NCBI GenBank assembly: GCA_964469905.1
Contig: CAYXZW010000001.1
Span: 62,001-126,000 of the forward strand
Source of the DNA: MVRV01 sp964469905
GTDB lineage: Bacteria; Desulfobacterota; Syntrophia; Syntrophales; Smithellaceae
Reading direction: 5' to 3'
Length of the DNA: 64,000 nucleotides
Made by a program: the position numbers and the translations under genes. The number at the start of each line of letters is the position of its first letter. Position 1 is the stretch's first letter. Shown one piece after another: positions 51,132 to 60,861 of the stretch. Below the pieces are notes generated by a model. It did no database searches. It was not told the DNA's origin and saw only the letters and a list, made by a program, of their open reading frames with translations.

Positions 51132-53204
51132 TATAAATTTCCTGATAGGTGTTTTTAAAAGAGAATAAATTTTCTCCACATCTGGAACATAAATGATCAG
51201 ATCTTCTTCTCTTGTTAATTGTGCAATATAGTTATTTATATTTACAGAGCCCTTTAAGCAAAATAACAACTGCATTTCTTGATGAAGCAATTTACGGTCT
51301 TTCGTTTTTGCATATAATTCAATCAGAGCCATATTTGCCCAAGCGTTCTGTGGAGCTAATGATCTCAACGATTTCCAATAAAATATTGCCTTCCTGTAGT
51401 TATAATTTTTATAATTAGCTTCGGCCAGAATCATCAGAGACAAAACTGAATTTCTCTTCTGAGATAATACTGTTTTTGCTAAGGATTCAGATTCGTTTAA
51501 TTTATTATCTTTCCAGAGGATAAAACTATATAATTCTAATAAGTCCAGATTGCGGGGATATTTTTTTAATTGATCAGAAATAATTTGTTTGGCACTCTGA
51601 ATGTCATTTTGCCGGATTTTAATTTTAGCCATATAAATATAGTTTTGTAGATAGTCAGTCAGATATATAGTAGATTTTTGAAAATAGCTAAAAGCGAGAT
51701 CATCATTTCTCTCTGAAAAATGCAAAAGACCGGAATTAAATTGTTGCGTTGCTAAAGCCTGTTTGTTGGCGAAATTATTTAATACCAAAGCTTTTTCATA
51801 TTCGAATCGAGCTTTTTCCTTCTCGTTATAATTATAATATATTCTGCCTAAATTAGAATGAGGTCTACTCAATAGGGGAGATTTGTCTATATTGTCGAAC
51901 CATAAAAGGAAATCATCGGAAACAATTTTATTGCGCCGGTAAGTGTTGTCTCCCGCACTTACCAATATTAAAACTATTCCCAAGGATACTATTATCTGAA
52001 TTACTTTTTTATAAGAAAAATAGTCAATGGAGCAAACTATAAACTCGGCAACAGGAATAAATAAAAGCATCGCCGGCAAATAATTGCGATGCTCGTAAAT
52101 TAATTCTAAAGAAAATACGGTGCCTTCAATTAGATGATTTAGGAAATAAAAGATAATGCAAAAAGACAATAGAGGGCGTTTTTTAGCGATATAAAAAGCA
52201 CCTGCAATAATGAAGGTAATAATTAAAATTGCTGGTATTGTTGTCCATGGTTGGAATAGAGAACGGGAAATTTCTATATCATAGAGAAGAGTCAGCCGCG
52301 AATTAATGGGGTAAAATAGTAAAGACAGATAAAATAGAATGACACGAGGTTCAGTAAGCAGCCTTTGAACCATTGTGAAATCGCGAAGTTCAAATCCTCC
52401 CAGGGCAAGAGAAAAACCACCGGTATATATCCAACCGATAACCAGGGTGATGATAAAAGGTAATATGATAATCTTAAGAATTTTCTTAATATTATCTTTA
52501 CTGACGCCCTGAATCAAAAACAAATCAAATAATAATATGCTTACCGGTAACATAACGGCGTTTTCTTTGGAAAGCACAGCCGCTAAACCCGCGAGAGCGC
52601 ACCCGATAAAAAAACAAATAGAACCACCGGTTTTTTCAGCTGTCCGTGCTTTCAAATAATAATACATGGATAGAATGTAAAACATTCCTGACATGGAAGC
52701 CATGCGCTGAACAATGTAGCTGACAGACGTGACAAAAACGGGATTGATTGCCCAGAAAAATGTTGCCAGGAGCGCCACAGGGTAGGCGATATTTTCATAT
52801 TGCTCTTTAAGCCTAGGGAGTTTCAGCGTGTTGTAGATAAATAGGAATAGGAAGACTGAAGCCAGGTAATGAATCGTAAAATTGACCACATGGTAGCCAA
52901 AAACATCTAATCCGTTGATATGATGATTCAATGCAAAGCTTAAATAAGACAAAGGACGTGAAGGTCTTTTTTGCTCTAAACCATAAATACAGTGCTTTAT
53001 TTCTTCCCATGAAAAAGATTTAATCTGAATATAAGGATTATTAACTATATTGGCGGTATCGTCAAAATGCCAATCACCGTAAAAGCTGTTGGAATAAATT
53101 GCTAACAGGATTATAAAGAGCGAGATAAAAGTAAAAGCATATTTGTTTGCTTCTGGAAATTTCCATTTTAAAGGTAGTGTGAATCCGTTTTCTCTGGTCA
53201 GCAT
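51129..53204 (-). CDS. Polytopic GT-C-like membrane protein with C-terminal TPR repeats
   Basis: 691 residues. The first 420 or so hold about ten membrane helices. An early loop has DWHFDDTANIVNNPYIQ, the acidic FDD motif typical of GT-C/PMT-like glycosyltransferases. The C-terminal 250 residues are TPR-like helices (HSNLGRIYYNYNEKEKARFEYEKA, in parts, and several more). Similar TPR-glycosyltransferase proteins use lipid-linked sugars; here a role in pilin glycosylation is inferred from the convergent pilin genes. The start at ATG 53204 lacks a clear Shine-Dalgarno, and the beginning MLTRENGFTL oddly resembles the pilin leaders. Confidence 0.72.
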   Translation of the reverse strand: MLTRENGFTLPLKWKFPEANKYAFTFISLFIILLAIYSNSFYGDWHFDDTANIVNNPYIQIKSFSWEEIKHCIYGLEQKRPSRPLSYLSFALNHHINGLDVFGYHVVNFTIHYLASVFLFLFIYNTLKLPRLKEQYENIAYPVALLATFFWAINPVFVTSVSYIVQRMASMSGMFYILSMYYYLKARTAEKTGGSICFFIGCALAGLAAVLSKENAVMLPVSILLFDLFLIQGVSKDNIKKILKIIILPFIITLVIGWIYTGGFSLALGGFELRDFTMVQRLLTEPRVILFYLSLLFYPINSRLTLLYDIEISRSLFQPWTTIPAILIITFIIAGAFYIAKKRPLLSFCIIFYFLNHLIEGTVFSLELIYEHRNYLPAMLLFIPVAEFIVCSIDYFSYKKVIQIIVSLGIVLILVSAGDNTYRRNKIVSDDFLLWFDNIDKSPLLSRPHSNLGRIYYNYNEKEKARFEYEKALVLNNFANKQALATQQFNSGLLHFSERNDDLAFSYFQKSTIYLTDYLQNYIYMAKIKIRQNDIQSAKQIISDQLKKYPRNLDLLELYSFILWKDNKLNESESLAKTVLSQKRNSVLSLMILAEANYKNYNYRKAIFYWKSLRSLAPQNAWANMALIELYAKTKDRKLLHQEMQLLFCLKGSVNINNYIAQLTREEDLIIYVPDVEKIYSLLKTPIRKFI

Positions 53205-53421
53205 TGTTATTATATTAGATTAACATTCAATAGATTTGATTTGCACTTAATATTGTTGATATTTCAATATCAGACATCGTAATTTATTTAAACAAAAATA
53301 TAAACTTATTATTGAGAAAAAGGCCACTTTGAGTTTCTGATTTATTGTGTTAGATAATTAAAAAATGAATTGGAGTTAGTTTAAACATTTATAAAAAAGC
53401 AAACGAATTTAAAAGCAAACA

Positions 53422-54384
53422 ATGCAAAGTATAAGTATAATCAAATATCTTGTCGGGGCGCTGATTGTCGCCGGAACCTGTTATTTTTTTATCCGGGAAT
53501 TTTATTATAACTTCGATTCTATTTCAAAATTTAAAATACACATAAATTGGTTTTATCTTCTCGCAGCACAATTTATACTTATTGGGGTTACACTTGCCGG
53601 AACATATTTTTGGCAGCGGTTGTTGAGAATAATCACATCACAGCAGATAAGCTTCCGGGAAAGTATGGCCATTGCTAACACATCTCTATTAGCAAAGTAT
53701 TTACCGGGAAAAGTCTGGTCATATGCCTTCCAAATGCTGCTGTTGTCAAAAAAAGGTATTTCCGGGACAATCGTGCTTTATGCGAATTTGTTTTTGACAG
53801 TTACATCTTTGTTTGCTTCCGCTTTTCTGGGGTTGTTATATTTTGCATGCTTTAGTCCGACCAACAAGAGATTATGGCTGTTGCTGTTCTTTGTTTTTTT
53901 AATAATTTATCTGGGATTTATTTTTCTCAATCAGCCATGCCTGAAATTGTTAATAAAAATAGTCCAGAAAATTTTCAAAAAAACGATAAATTATACGCAT
54001 ATTGATGTCAGGTGGATTATCCTGTTTCAATTGGTGTATTTGCTGGCAAATGCAATTTTTGGCATTACCGGATACTTATTGGCGCTGGGGTTGGGATTTT
54101 CCGTATCGATGCAGGATATTTTTGCTGTCGCGGCGTCCTTAATTATTGCCGATATGATTGGCTTCATTGTTCTTATTGCTCCGGGAGGATTAGGTGTTCG
54201 TGAGGGAATAATGTTTGCTTTACTGGCTGCACTGGGAGACAAAAACATGGCTTTAATTCTGCCGATTGGGACAAGGATTATGGGAATGATTTCAGACCTG
54301 TTGCTGGGAGGAGTGGGATTCATGTTTTTAAAAAAATACTATTCCGTCAAAGATAGACGCGAGAAAGATAAAACATTAGCGTAA
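53422..54384 (+). CDS. Lysylphosphatidylglycerol-synthase TM-region/flippase-like membrane protein
   Basis: A 320-residue protein of the UPF0104/LPG_synthase_TM family with about eight helices. Signature stretches are SLLAKYLPGKVWSYAFQ and GGLGVREGIMFALLAALG. Only the membrane part is present, with no aminoacyl-transfer domain, so it is not a lysyl-PG synthase. Such stand-alone proteins are frequent in polysaccharide loci and may help move lipid-linked intermediates. It is convergent with the glycosyltransferase at 54386, only 1 base away. Confidence 0.8.
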   Translation: MQSISIIKYLVGALIVAGTCYFFIREFYYNFDSISKFKIHINWFYLLAAQFILIGVTLAGTYFWQRLLRIITSQQISFRESMAIANTSLLAKYLPGKVWSYAFQMLLLSKKGISGTIVLYANLFLTVTSLFASAFLGLLYFACFSPTNKRLWLLLFFVFLIIYLGFIFLNQPCLKLLIKIVQKIFKKTINYTHIDVRWIILFQLVYLLANAIFGITGYLLALGLGFSVSMQDIFAVAASLIIADMIGFIVLIAPGGLGVREGIMFALLAALGDKNMALILPIGTRIMGMISDLLLGGVGFMFLKKYYSVKDRREKDKTLA

Positions 54385-54385
54385 T

Positions 54386-55690
54386 TTACTTTATAGCGGC
54401 AAACCGGATAAACATTTCTTCCAACTCCTGTTTATCAGACAGGCACAATGATTTTTTCCCTCCTGTTTTCAGGAAAGCGGCAATAATCTTTTTTGCCTTA
54501 TCCTCCGAAAGTCCACAACCGTGAAGATACTGGATCTTGCGGGGGTCATAAAGCCATTCTTTAGGGAAGTTGCTCTCAATCAGCCTAAGATAATGTTGAG
54601 CTACTTTGATTGCCGACCAGTTTGTCGTTACGAATTCCCGTGCCTTCTTTCCTAATTCCTCACGAAATTTATTATCCACTATAAGTTTTTCCATAGACGC
54701 TTCCAGAAGATCAGGATGACAGAACATGCTCGGTGGCAAATTGCCCGCAGGGAGATCATCTTTTATCTGGTTTACGTAATAGCTTCCAACAACGGCCGGT
54801 TTACCGGCAAACGCGGCTTCGGTGGCAAAAACGGCCATCGGAGTATCCGAATAAATTTCATCAACAATAAAGTCACATTTTTGCAGCTCCTGCAAAACTT
54901 CCGCATTAGGTTTTCCCATGATCTCAACATAATCAATTAAAATTCCCTTGTTTTTTAACGATTGAACTCCCTTGCGAATGACGTCGGTTCCTTTTGGTTC
55001 CGGCTTGGAAGGGGCATGGAGAATGCGGATGATCTTTTCGCCCGAGTTATTATTTGATTTATAGTCCGAAGAAGTTGTGCTGGTTGCGATTTCGTGTGGG
55101 ATGCCGATGCATAAACTGGATACGAAGGGAAGGGTATGAAAATGAGCCTGGGGCGGAATATTTATGATATGATCAGCGAACTTTTCGATAATGGAAATCA
55201 TAATCTTCTGGATGCGGGTAACAAATATGCCGATGAGAATAGAAATCAACTTATCATTGTTGATAACGTAACCATTAAGATATGCGGGCCTTGCCTCAGA
55301 GCCGAGAAAGACATAGATAATTTTTTTCCTGAACAACTTGAGAAAGGGAAGGTCAATAAAAAAGAAAAAGGTGGAATTGGACGTGAATATAAAAACATCA
55401 TGTCGTAATATTGCCCAGGGCAATAGGAAAAGACTAATGATGTTTTGCAGAAACACCACCCAGATGACGCGCATGATCCAGTTTCCGTAAAAACGCGTGC
55501 CGATTTTTTGGGCTACTCTGTTAATCATATTTATCATCGGGGGATTGTCGTCTTTGCCGTATTGATATGGATGACCGCTTAAGTTGACAAATACAGACTC
55601 AATCCCCAGAGCGTCAAATCCCTTTTTCAGATGATGAAAATAGCCGGCAATTTCTCTCAGGCCGATGAATATTCGTGGTTTTTTAATCAT
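54386..55690 (-). CDS. Glycosyltransferase (GT-B-like)
   Basis: About 434 residues. It begins MIKKPRIFIGLREIAGYF and has a C-terminal half resembling GT-B family enzymes: RILHAPSKPEPKGTDVIRKGV, in parts, then GKPNAEVLQELQKCDFIVDE, FATEAAFAGKPAVVG and an Arg/Glu-rich end. The acceptor and donor are not known. Start 55690 overlaps the stop of the wbuZ-type gene, giving tight coupling; 55708 is an alternative. It is the last gene of the minus-strand sugar cluster. Confidence 0.72.
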   Translation of the reverse strand: MIKKPRIFIGLREIAGYFHHLKKGFDALGIESVFVNLSGHPYQYGKDDNPPMINMINRVAQKIGTRFYGNWIMRVIWVVFLQNIISLFLLPWAILRHDVFIFTSNSTFFFFIDLPFLKLFRKKIIYVFLGSEARPAYLNGYVINNDKLISILIGIFVTRIQKIMISIIEKFADHIINIPPQAHFHTLPFVSSLCIGIPHEIATSTTSSDYKSNNNSGEKIIRILHAPSKPEPKGTDVIRKGVQSLKNKGILIDYVEIMGKPNAEVLQELQKCDFIVDEIYSDTPMAVFATEAAFAGKPAVVGSYYVNQIKDDLPAGNLPPSMFCHPDLLEASMEKLIVDNKFREELGKKAREFVTTNWSAIKVAQHYLRLIESNFPKEWLYDPRKIQYLHGCGLSEDKAKKIIAAFLKTGGKKSLCLSDKQELEEMFIRFAAIK

Positions 55691-56462
55691 ATTGATGTAA
55701 TGATCCAATAACTTTATTTAAATGGTTTCTATCCGGAAAATTTACCAGCACTCCCATTCCCTGCTTTTGATATACCACCATGCTGCCGATGGCAACGGCA
55801 GAGGCATGGCCAATGTTACATGCGTCACCAATATGCGCAATATTCCCGCAACCACCGTGTGCAATCACCGGAATGGATACGGCATCGGCAACATGCTTTA
55901 TCAGATCAAGGTCAAAACCTTTCCATGTTCCTTCGCGATCAATCGAAGTAAGCAATATTTCTCCGGCACCAAGATTCTGTACTTCCTTTGCCCAATCTAC
56001 CGGCTTTTTCTTTTGATTGACTGTGCCGGAACGGCTGAATATTTCGTATTTTCCAAAAAAGTTTTTCTTCACATCAATGGCGATTATAATACTCTGGCTG
56101 CCAAAAGCCTGTGAGAGTTCAGAAATAATATTGGGATCTTCAAAAGGACAGGAATTTAAAACTATCTTTTCGAAACCGATGTTGAAAATTGTTTCTGCCA
56201 TTTTTATGGATCTGATACCTCCACCATAAGACAACGGCATAAAGCATTCATTGGCTATTTCACACAGAATTTTATAATTAGGTTCTCTATTTTCTTTGCT
56301 TGCCGCAATGTCCAGGAATGCTAATTCATCCACTTCAAGTTCATTGAAAATGCGGCAGGTATTGGCCGGATCACCGATATACCCGAACTTATTGAACTGA
56401 ATGGTTTTCACGAGGGATTCGTTCCGGAGGAGAAGGCAGGGAATAACGCGGGTTTTTAACAT
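55683..56462 (-). CDS. HisF-like cyclase-type subunit of sugar amidation (WbuZ/HisF2)
   Basis: A 259-residue TIM barrel close to HisF: RVIPCLLLRNESLVKT, GDPANTCRIFNELEVDELAFLDI, PLSYGGGIRS and PVIAHGGCGN. In true HisF the catalytic Asp follows IPCL; here it is Leu (CLLLRN), as expected for the WbuZ class that channels ammonia into surface-sugar amidation rather than histidine. It overlaps the HisH-type subunit gene by one base. WbuX is directly upstream of that. Confidence 0.87.
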   Translation of the reverse strand: MLKTRVIPCLLLRNESLVKTIQFNKFGYIGDPANTCRIFNELEVDELAFLDIAASKENREPNYKILCEIANECFMPLSYGGGIRSIKMAETIFNIGFEKIVLNSCPFEDPNIISELSQAFGSQSIIIAIDVKKNFFGKYEIFSRSGTVNQKKKPVDWAKEVQNLGAGEILLTSIDREGTWKGFDLDLIKHVADAVSIPVIAHGGCGNIAHIGDACNIGHASAVAIGSMVVYQKQGMGVLVNFPDRNHLNKVIGSLHQYD

Positions 56463-57073
56463 TATAGCCTCGCAAAGTTTTTAAGGAGCCGCAATCCGAA
56501 ACGGTGGCTTTTTTCCGGATGAAACTGTACGCCGAAAATATTGTCATTCTGAATTGCCGAATCAAAGCAATAGCCATGTACCGTTTTCAGGATGGAATAT
56601 TTTTCGTCCTCGACCTGGGCATGATAGGAATGGACAAAATAAAAGCGGTGTTCCGGTTCGAAATCCTCAGTCAGAGTGCTTGGTGTGGATCGTTGAACCA
56701 TATTCCATCCCATGTGCGGAATTTTCAAAGGCGATTCTTCGGAAAAATCGAAGCGGACTGTTTTTGCCGGGATCCATCCCATCCCGGCGCATTGTCCTTC
56801 TTCGCTGCTCTTTGTTAGCAGCTGCATTCCCAGACAGATACCGAGAAAAGGAACTTTTTCCTTTAAAGCTTTCTGATCGAGAATTTCCCTCAGGCCATTT
56901 TGACTTATCTTTTCCATCGCCCGATCGAAATGTCCGACCCCGGGGAGGATAATCTTTCGGGCTATAGCGATTTTTTCAGGATCAGAGGTAATCTGAGACT
57001 GAATACCGATTTTCTTGAGCATATTGACAATTGATCCGGTATTGCCCATGCCATAATCAATGATTGTGATCAT
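56462..57073 (-). CDS. HisH-like glutamine amidotransferase subunit (WbuY/HisH2)
   Basis: A 203-residue class I glutaminase with IIDYGMGNTGSIVNML, LPGVGHFDRAMEKI, the nucleophile Cys in GICLGMQLL, FYFVHSYH, and the His-Glu in VQFHPEKSH. It would hydrolyse glutamine and pass ammonia through the HisF-like partner to WbuX. It sits between the two partners with one-base overlaps, so the three form a complex-encoding operon. Confidence 0.88.
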   Translation of the reverse strand: MITIIDYGMGNTGSIVNMLKKIGIQSQITSDPEKIAIARKIILPGVGHFDRAMEKISQNGLREILDQKALKEKVPFLGICLGMQLLTKSSEEGQCAGMGWIPAKTVRFDFSEESPLKIPHMGWNMVQRSTPSTLTEDFEPEHRFYFVHSYHAQVEDEKYSILKTVHGYCFDSAIQNDNIFGVQFHPEKSHRFGLRLLKNFARL

Positions 57074-58209
57074 TAGAGCTCATTCTTGGACGTATATTTG
57101 ATGTAGAAACTCATGGGTACTAAATTTGCCTTGGCAAGAGCAAGAAACATCGGTCTCAAGAGTTCAAACCTTCTTTTGTAGGTTTTGTAGTCTTTATAAG
57201 TTTTCTTCGGTCCTCTCATGACTTCTTCATATTCATCATCACTGAGGCCTAATCTTTTTTTAAAGTATTCTACCAGTTCCGGTTCGATATAAGGCGGTTT
57301 TTTATATTCTTCCAACGCTTCTTCCCTGGTAATGAATCCGGCTCTTGCGGACGCTGCCAGACTTAAATTTCTTAAATCAATTCCGAATTTCTGGGGAAAG
57401 TACACACTATGATTGAAGGCTGTCATCCTGTTTTCCAAATGATGACCACCATAGTAATGCCAGCCGAAATCTCTTTCCAGCCAATTTCTGGCTTCCTCTT
57501 TTGAATAATTAATATACCAGAGAGGCCGTATTTTCTTTATTTTTTTTATCAATATCCATTTCATAAAAGACCAAAAATCCATTAACGGATAAGTCTTCAT
57601 TTTCATCGTACCAAATTGCTTATGAATGTTTTTTATATAAGCGCCATCAAAGTAAACGTTGCCTAATGGTGCAACGCCCTCTGTTATAAATGAATGGCCT
57701 TCCAGAATATACTTTACATTGTATTTATTGGCAGCTCTATACAGTGTTTCTGCCAAAGCCAGATCTGTTGCCGCATCCAATTCCGGAACATTGGCAAAGA
57801 AAAAAGAACGAAATATATCGTCAGATTCTTTATTGTCCACAACATGAGTATAAAGATCGACGTTGAGTTTTCCCAGAACCTTCCGGATGTTTTCTGTAGC
57901 TATAGCCGTGTTCCATGTATTGTCATAATGAACTGCAAGTGGTCTCAAGCCCCACTCCACAGCCTTGATTATCATGAAGGATGAATCCGTGCCGCCACTT
58001 ACTCCAACTACACAGTCATATTGTTTACCGTTACCATCTTTTTTGATTTGCTGAACAATATTGAAAAAATGTTTTTCCCCTTCGGCGGTTCCCGTTTTAT
58101 ACTGTTCCTGCAAATCATCGACCATCTTACAGTAATTACAAACACCGTCTTCATCAAATGTTATGGCGGGGACATTAGCATCGTAAATGCATCGACTACA
58201 TATCTTCAC
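57073..58209 (-). CDS. N-acetyl sugar amidotransferase (WbuX/WbpG family)
   Basis: A 378-residue PP-loop enzyme. It begins MKICSRCIYD with a possible zinc site (C-x2-C ... C-x2-C in CNYC). The PP-loop is VVGVSGGTDSSF, and it continues HYDNTWNTAIATENI and YILEGHSFITEG. Known members convert an acetamido group on a surface sugar to acetamidino using ammonia from HisH2/HisF2. The presence of all three genes makes this activity likely. It overlaps the acyltransferase gene by 14 bases. Confidence 0.88.
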   Translation of the reverse strand: MKICSRCIYDANVPAITFDEDGVCNYCKMVDDLQEQYKTGTAEGEKHFFNIVQQIKKDGNGKQYDCVVGVSGGTDSSFMIIKAVEWGLRPLAVHYDNTWNTAIATENIRKVLGKLNVDLYTHVVDNKESDDIFRSFFFANVPELDAATDLALAETLYRAANKYNVKYILEGHSFITEGVAPLGNVYFDGAYIKNIHKQFGTMKMKTYPLMDFWSFMKWILIKKIKKIRPLWYINYSKEEARNWLERDFGWHYYGGHHLENRMTAFNHSVYFPQKFGIDLRNLSLAASARAGFITREEALEEYKKPPYIEPELVEYFKKRLGLSDDEYEEVMRGPKKTYKDYKTYKRRFELLRPMFLALAKANLVPMSFYIKYTSKNEL

Positions 58210-58759
58210 GGCTTTTTCCCTTTATCTGGAAAGGTGTTCCCCATCCTTTGGAGTATGATGGTATATGTCGGTTTACAAAGCTGTTCGCCCCTATTACTAC
58301 GTAGTCACCAATGGTTACTCCCTTGGTGATAACGACATTCGGACCGATATAGCAGTGACTGCCTATTTTAACTGGGGCGTGGCTGATGTTTTTATTAAGG
58401 ATGACACGGTCAATTGTGTCGTGTGTGTAAATGTGAGATCCGGCCGAAATATCGCAGTGGTCACCTATCTCCAGACCACCGGCTCCATCGAGGATGGTGT
58501 TTGGGCCGATCCAGCAGTGGCTGCCGACGGTCACGTCTCCCAAGATGATACTGCTGTCATAGATGGATGTTCCTTCGCCAAACCCATAGAAACTGGCTTT
58601 TTCCCACCGATCGACCAGAACTTCGCCGATGGGCAGTACCCGTTTGAATTTTTCGAACATTTCTTTACGTAAAAGCATATGCAGATGCTTCAGCAGACAG
58701 AACAGGTCGGTTGCTCGTTTGTCAGCTTCATGTAAAGTCAAATCAGTTTCTTTTTTCAT
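58196..58759 (-). CDS. Hexapeptide-repeat O/N-acyltransferase
   Basis: About 187 residues. An N-terminal helical part (MKKETDLTLHEADKRATDLF) is followed by a left-handed beta-helix of hexapeptide repeats (GDVTVGSHCWIGPNTILD, HAPVKIGSHCYIGPNVVI, GDYVVIGANSFV). It has His in SHIYTHDT that could be catalytic. It probably acetylates a nucleotide sugar or glycan. ATG 58759 is preferred to a longer frame that overlaps the aminotransferase. Confidence 0.75.
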   Translation of the reverse strand: MKKETDLTLHEADKRATDLFCLLKHLHMLLRKEMFEKFKRVLPIGEVLVDRWEKASFYGFGEGTSIYDSSIILGDVTVGSHCWIGPNTILDGAGGLEIGDHCDISAGSHIYTHDTIDRVILNKNISHAPVKIGSHCYIGPNVVITKGVTIGDYVVIGANSFVNRHIPSYSKGWGTPFQIKGKSREDM

Positions 58760-58785
58760 TTTTCTTTTCCTGTGTTTCGCTCTGC

Positions 58786-59883
58786 TTACTTCGTGCCTGG
58801 AATTCCAAATGCTTTCCGAATCTCCTGGCATACCTGTATGGTATCTACTCCCTGATAGCAGGGAAGGGTAATGGTTTGCTCCTGCAATACGGCAGCGTTG
58901 GGTTGGACATCATCATACTGTTTGCGGTAATAGGTTAATCCACTCAGGCAGTAAGTTCCCAGTGTCGTCTCAACATTCCGGCTTTTTAGATTCTTAATCA
59001 ATGTGTCTCGGTCTAGTTCCTGCGGTACTCGAAATACTAAAGACTGCACGTTATGAATTACATCATCATTTACCTGTTGAGAGCGAAAGCCAAGCACCTC
59101 CAATTCCTTCTTGTAGGCATCACGGATCTGGTTGCGATCTCGAACAATGTCGTTGAGCTTTTCTAATTGTTTTATTCCCATTATCGCCTGTAGTTCGGGC
59201 AGTCTGAAGTTGTATCCATAATCGATAAAATCAATCTTGCCGTTTTCTGCAATAGCCCCATGGGCTAGTTTAATCGCGAGCTTTTCCGCCCATGCATCAT
59301 TGTTGGTGGTTATGGCACCACCCTCACCGGTTGTCAATAATTTACGGGGGTGAAAGCTAAAGCAGGTCAAATCGGCAATATTACCGCAACGGACGCCGTG
59401 TTCGCTGCTACCGATGGCGCAGGCGGCATCCTCAATCAGAGGAATATTCCTCTCCTGGCAGACCGCCTTTATAGCATTGATGCCGGAAGGATTGCCCAGG
59501 GCATCAACAAAAATAACCGCTTTGGTCTTAGATGTAATTTTCCGTTCCAGTTCTTCCGGCAGAATGTTGAAGGTATCCAGGCTGACATCGGCGAATATCG
59601 GTCGGGCGCCAACATCTTCGACTATATTGGCAGTGGCGGGGAACGAAAAATCCGAGACAATCACCTCATCACCGCTGCCAATCCCTAGAAGACGCATACA
59701 CATCCAGAGGGCCGTCGTCGCCGATGTTGTCAAAAATGCATGTTTGGCGCAGGTATATTCCCTTACCTTTTCTGCAAAAGAGGCTACGTGTTTCCCCCGG
59801 GTGAAGCAACCGCTCTCGAATACCTCACGGAATTCGGCTTCGACCTCTTCAAAGGAAATGTAAGGTTTAATGATTTTGATCAC
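58786..59883 (-). CDS. DegT/DnrJ/EryC1-family sugar aminotransferase
   Basis: About 365 residues of PLP-dependent aminotransferase: KPYISFEEVEAEFREVFESG, SFPATANIVEDVGARPIFADV in parts, IEDAACAIGSSE, and the PLP Lys in FSFHPRKLLTTGEGG. It would install an amino group on a keto nucleotide sugar, as WbpE does after the WbpB oxidation. GTG 59883 with GGAGAAA upstream is the start. It overlaps the epimerase by 4 bases. Confidence 0.85.
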   Translation of the reverse strand: MIKIIKPYISFEEVEAEFREVFESGCFTRGKHVASFAEKVREYTCAKHAFLTTSATTALWMCMRLLGIGSGDEVIVSDFSFPATANIVEDVGARPIFADVSLDTFNILPEELERKITSKTKAVIFVDALGNPSGINAIKAVCQERNIPLIEDAACAIGSSEHGVRCGNIADLTCFSFHPRKLLTTGEGGAITTNNDAWAEKLAIKLAHGAIAENGKIDFIDYGYNFRLPELQAIMGIKQLEKLNDIVRDRNQIRDAYKKELEVLGFRSQQVNDDVIHNVQSLVFRVPQELDRDTLIKNLKSRNVETTLGTYCLSGLTYYRKQYDDVQPNAAVLQEQTITLPCYQGVDTIQVCQEIRKAFGIPGTK

Positions 59884-60848
59884 CGTGTTTCTCCGATATT
59901 TTTTCGATACCAAGCTAGAGTTTCCTGCAGTCCAACAACAAACGGTGTCAGGCGAAATTCGATCATAGATTTAACCTTGGCATTGCTGGCGTTGTGGCAT
60001 TGAACGTCTGACTTCCGGGCTTCCTTGTATAATATCTCACCTTTATATCCCATGCCCTCAGCCACTCTGGCGATCACTTCTTGGATAGCGATCTGACCAT
60101 CAGTGGAGATGTTCACACTGTCTCCAGCAGACATCTTGCCGTAAAGTTTGATGATGGCATCAACGGTGTCCAGAACATAGATAAAATCTCTGGTCTGGTT
60201 GCCAGTGCCATGAATCTCTGGAAACATACCATTGAGAATCTTCCACGCCGTGCTGGGAATGACACCGGCCAGATAGCCTTTGTAGTTTTGTCGTGGACCA
60301 TAGTTATTAAAAGGCCTGACAATGAAAGCATCGAGATCGAACATGCGTACGTAGCTCTGCAGTGCGATATCTGCAGCAGCCTTGCCGGCAGCATAGGTCG
60401 TTGTGGGATTAATAGGATGCTTTTCGTCCATTGGTTCGTAAACTGCTGTTCCGTAAATCTCTGATGTAGAAAAGTGACAAAGTGTTTTAAAGGCTTTTGC
60501 CCTCTGCAACTCCAGCAGATTAAGGATAACCTTAACGTTGGTGTCAAATGCGTTGGACGGATTTACGAACGAATAGTTGAGGGCTTTGGTCGCGGCATTG
60601 AATACGATATCGATGGGATGACGCTCAAAGACATAATTGAGGGAGGAGGCGAACTCGGCATCGTCTTTGTAAAGCACCGCCCTTTTTTGTAAGGCATCAG
60701 CCAAGTTTGCTTCGTTCCCGAGAAACATATTATCAATGACAATTACCTGTCGGGCTCCTTCGGCAAAAAGTTTATCAACCAAATGGCTGCCGATAAAACC
60801 AGCGCCGCCAGTCACCAGGATAGAACTTCCCGAGATAGCAGGTCTCAT
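59880..60848 (-). CDS. NAD-dependent epimerase/dehydratase (extended SDR)
   Basis: 322 residues with the Rossmann motif VTGGAGFIGSHL (about 12-23), STSEIYG with the catalytic Ser/Thr, and the YAAGK Tyr-Lys pair. RPFNNYGPRQ and a nucleotide-sugar-binding C-terminal half follow. It acts on a nucleotide sugar; whether it is a 4-epimerase or dehydratase cannot be decided. It overlaps the aminotransferase start. Confidence 0.83.
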   Translation of the reverse strand: MRPAISGSSILVTGGAGFIGSHLVDKLFAEGARQVIVIDNMFLGNEANLADALQKRAVLYKDDAEFASSLNYVFERHPIDIVFNAATKALNYSFVNPSNAFDTNVKVILNLLELQRAKAFKTLCHFSTSEIYGTAVYEPMDEKHPINPTTTYAAGKAAADIALQSYVRMFDLDAFIVRPFNNYGPRQNYKGYLAGVIPSTAWKILNGMFPEIHGTGNQTRDFIYVLDTVDAIIKLYGKMSAGDSVNISTDGQIAIQEVIARVAEGMGYKGEILYKEARKSDVQCHNASNAKVKSMIEFRLTPFVVGLQETLAWYRKNIGETR

Positions 60849-60861
60849 TATTTATTCCTCA

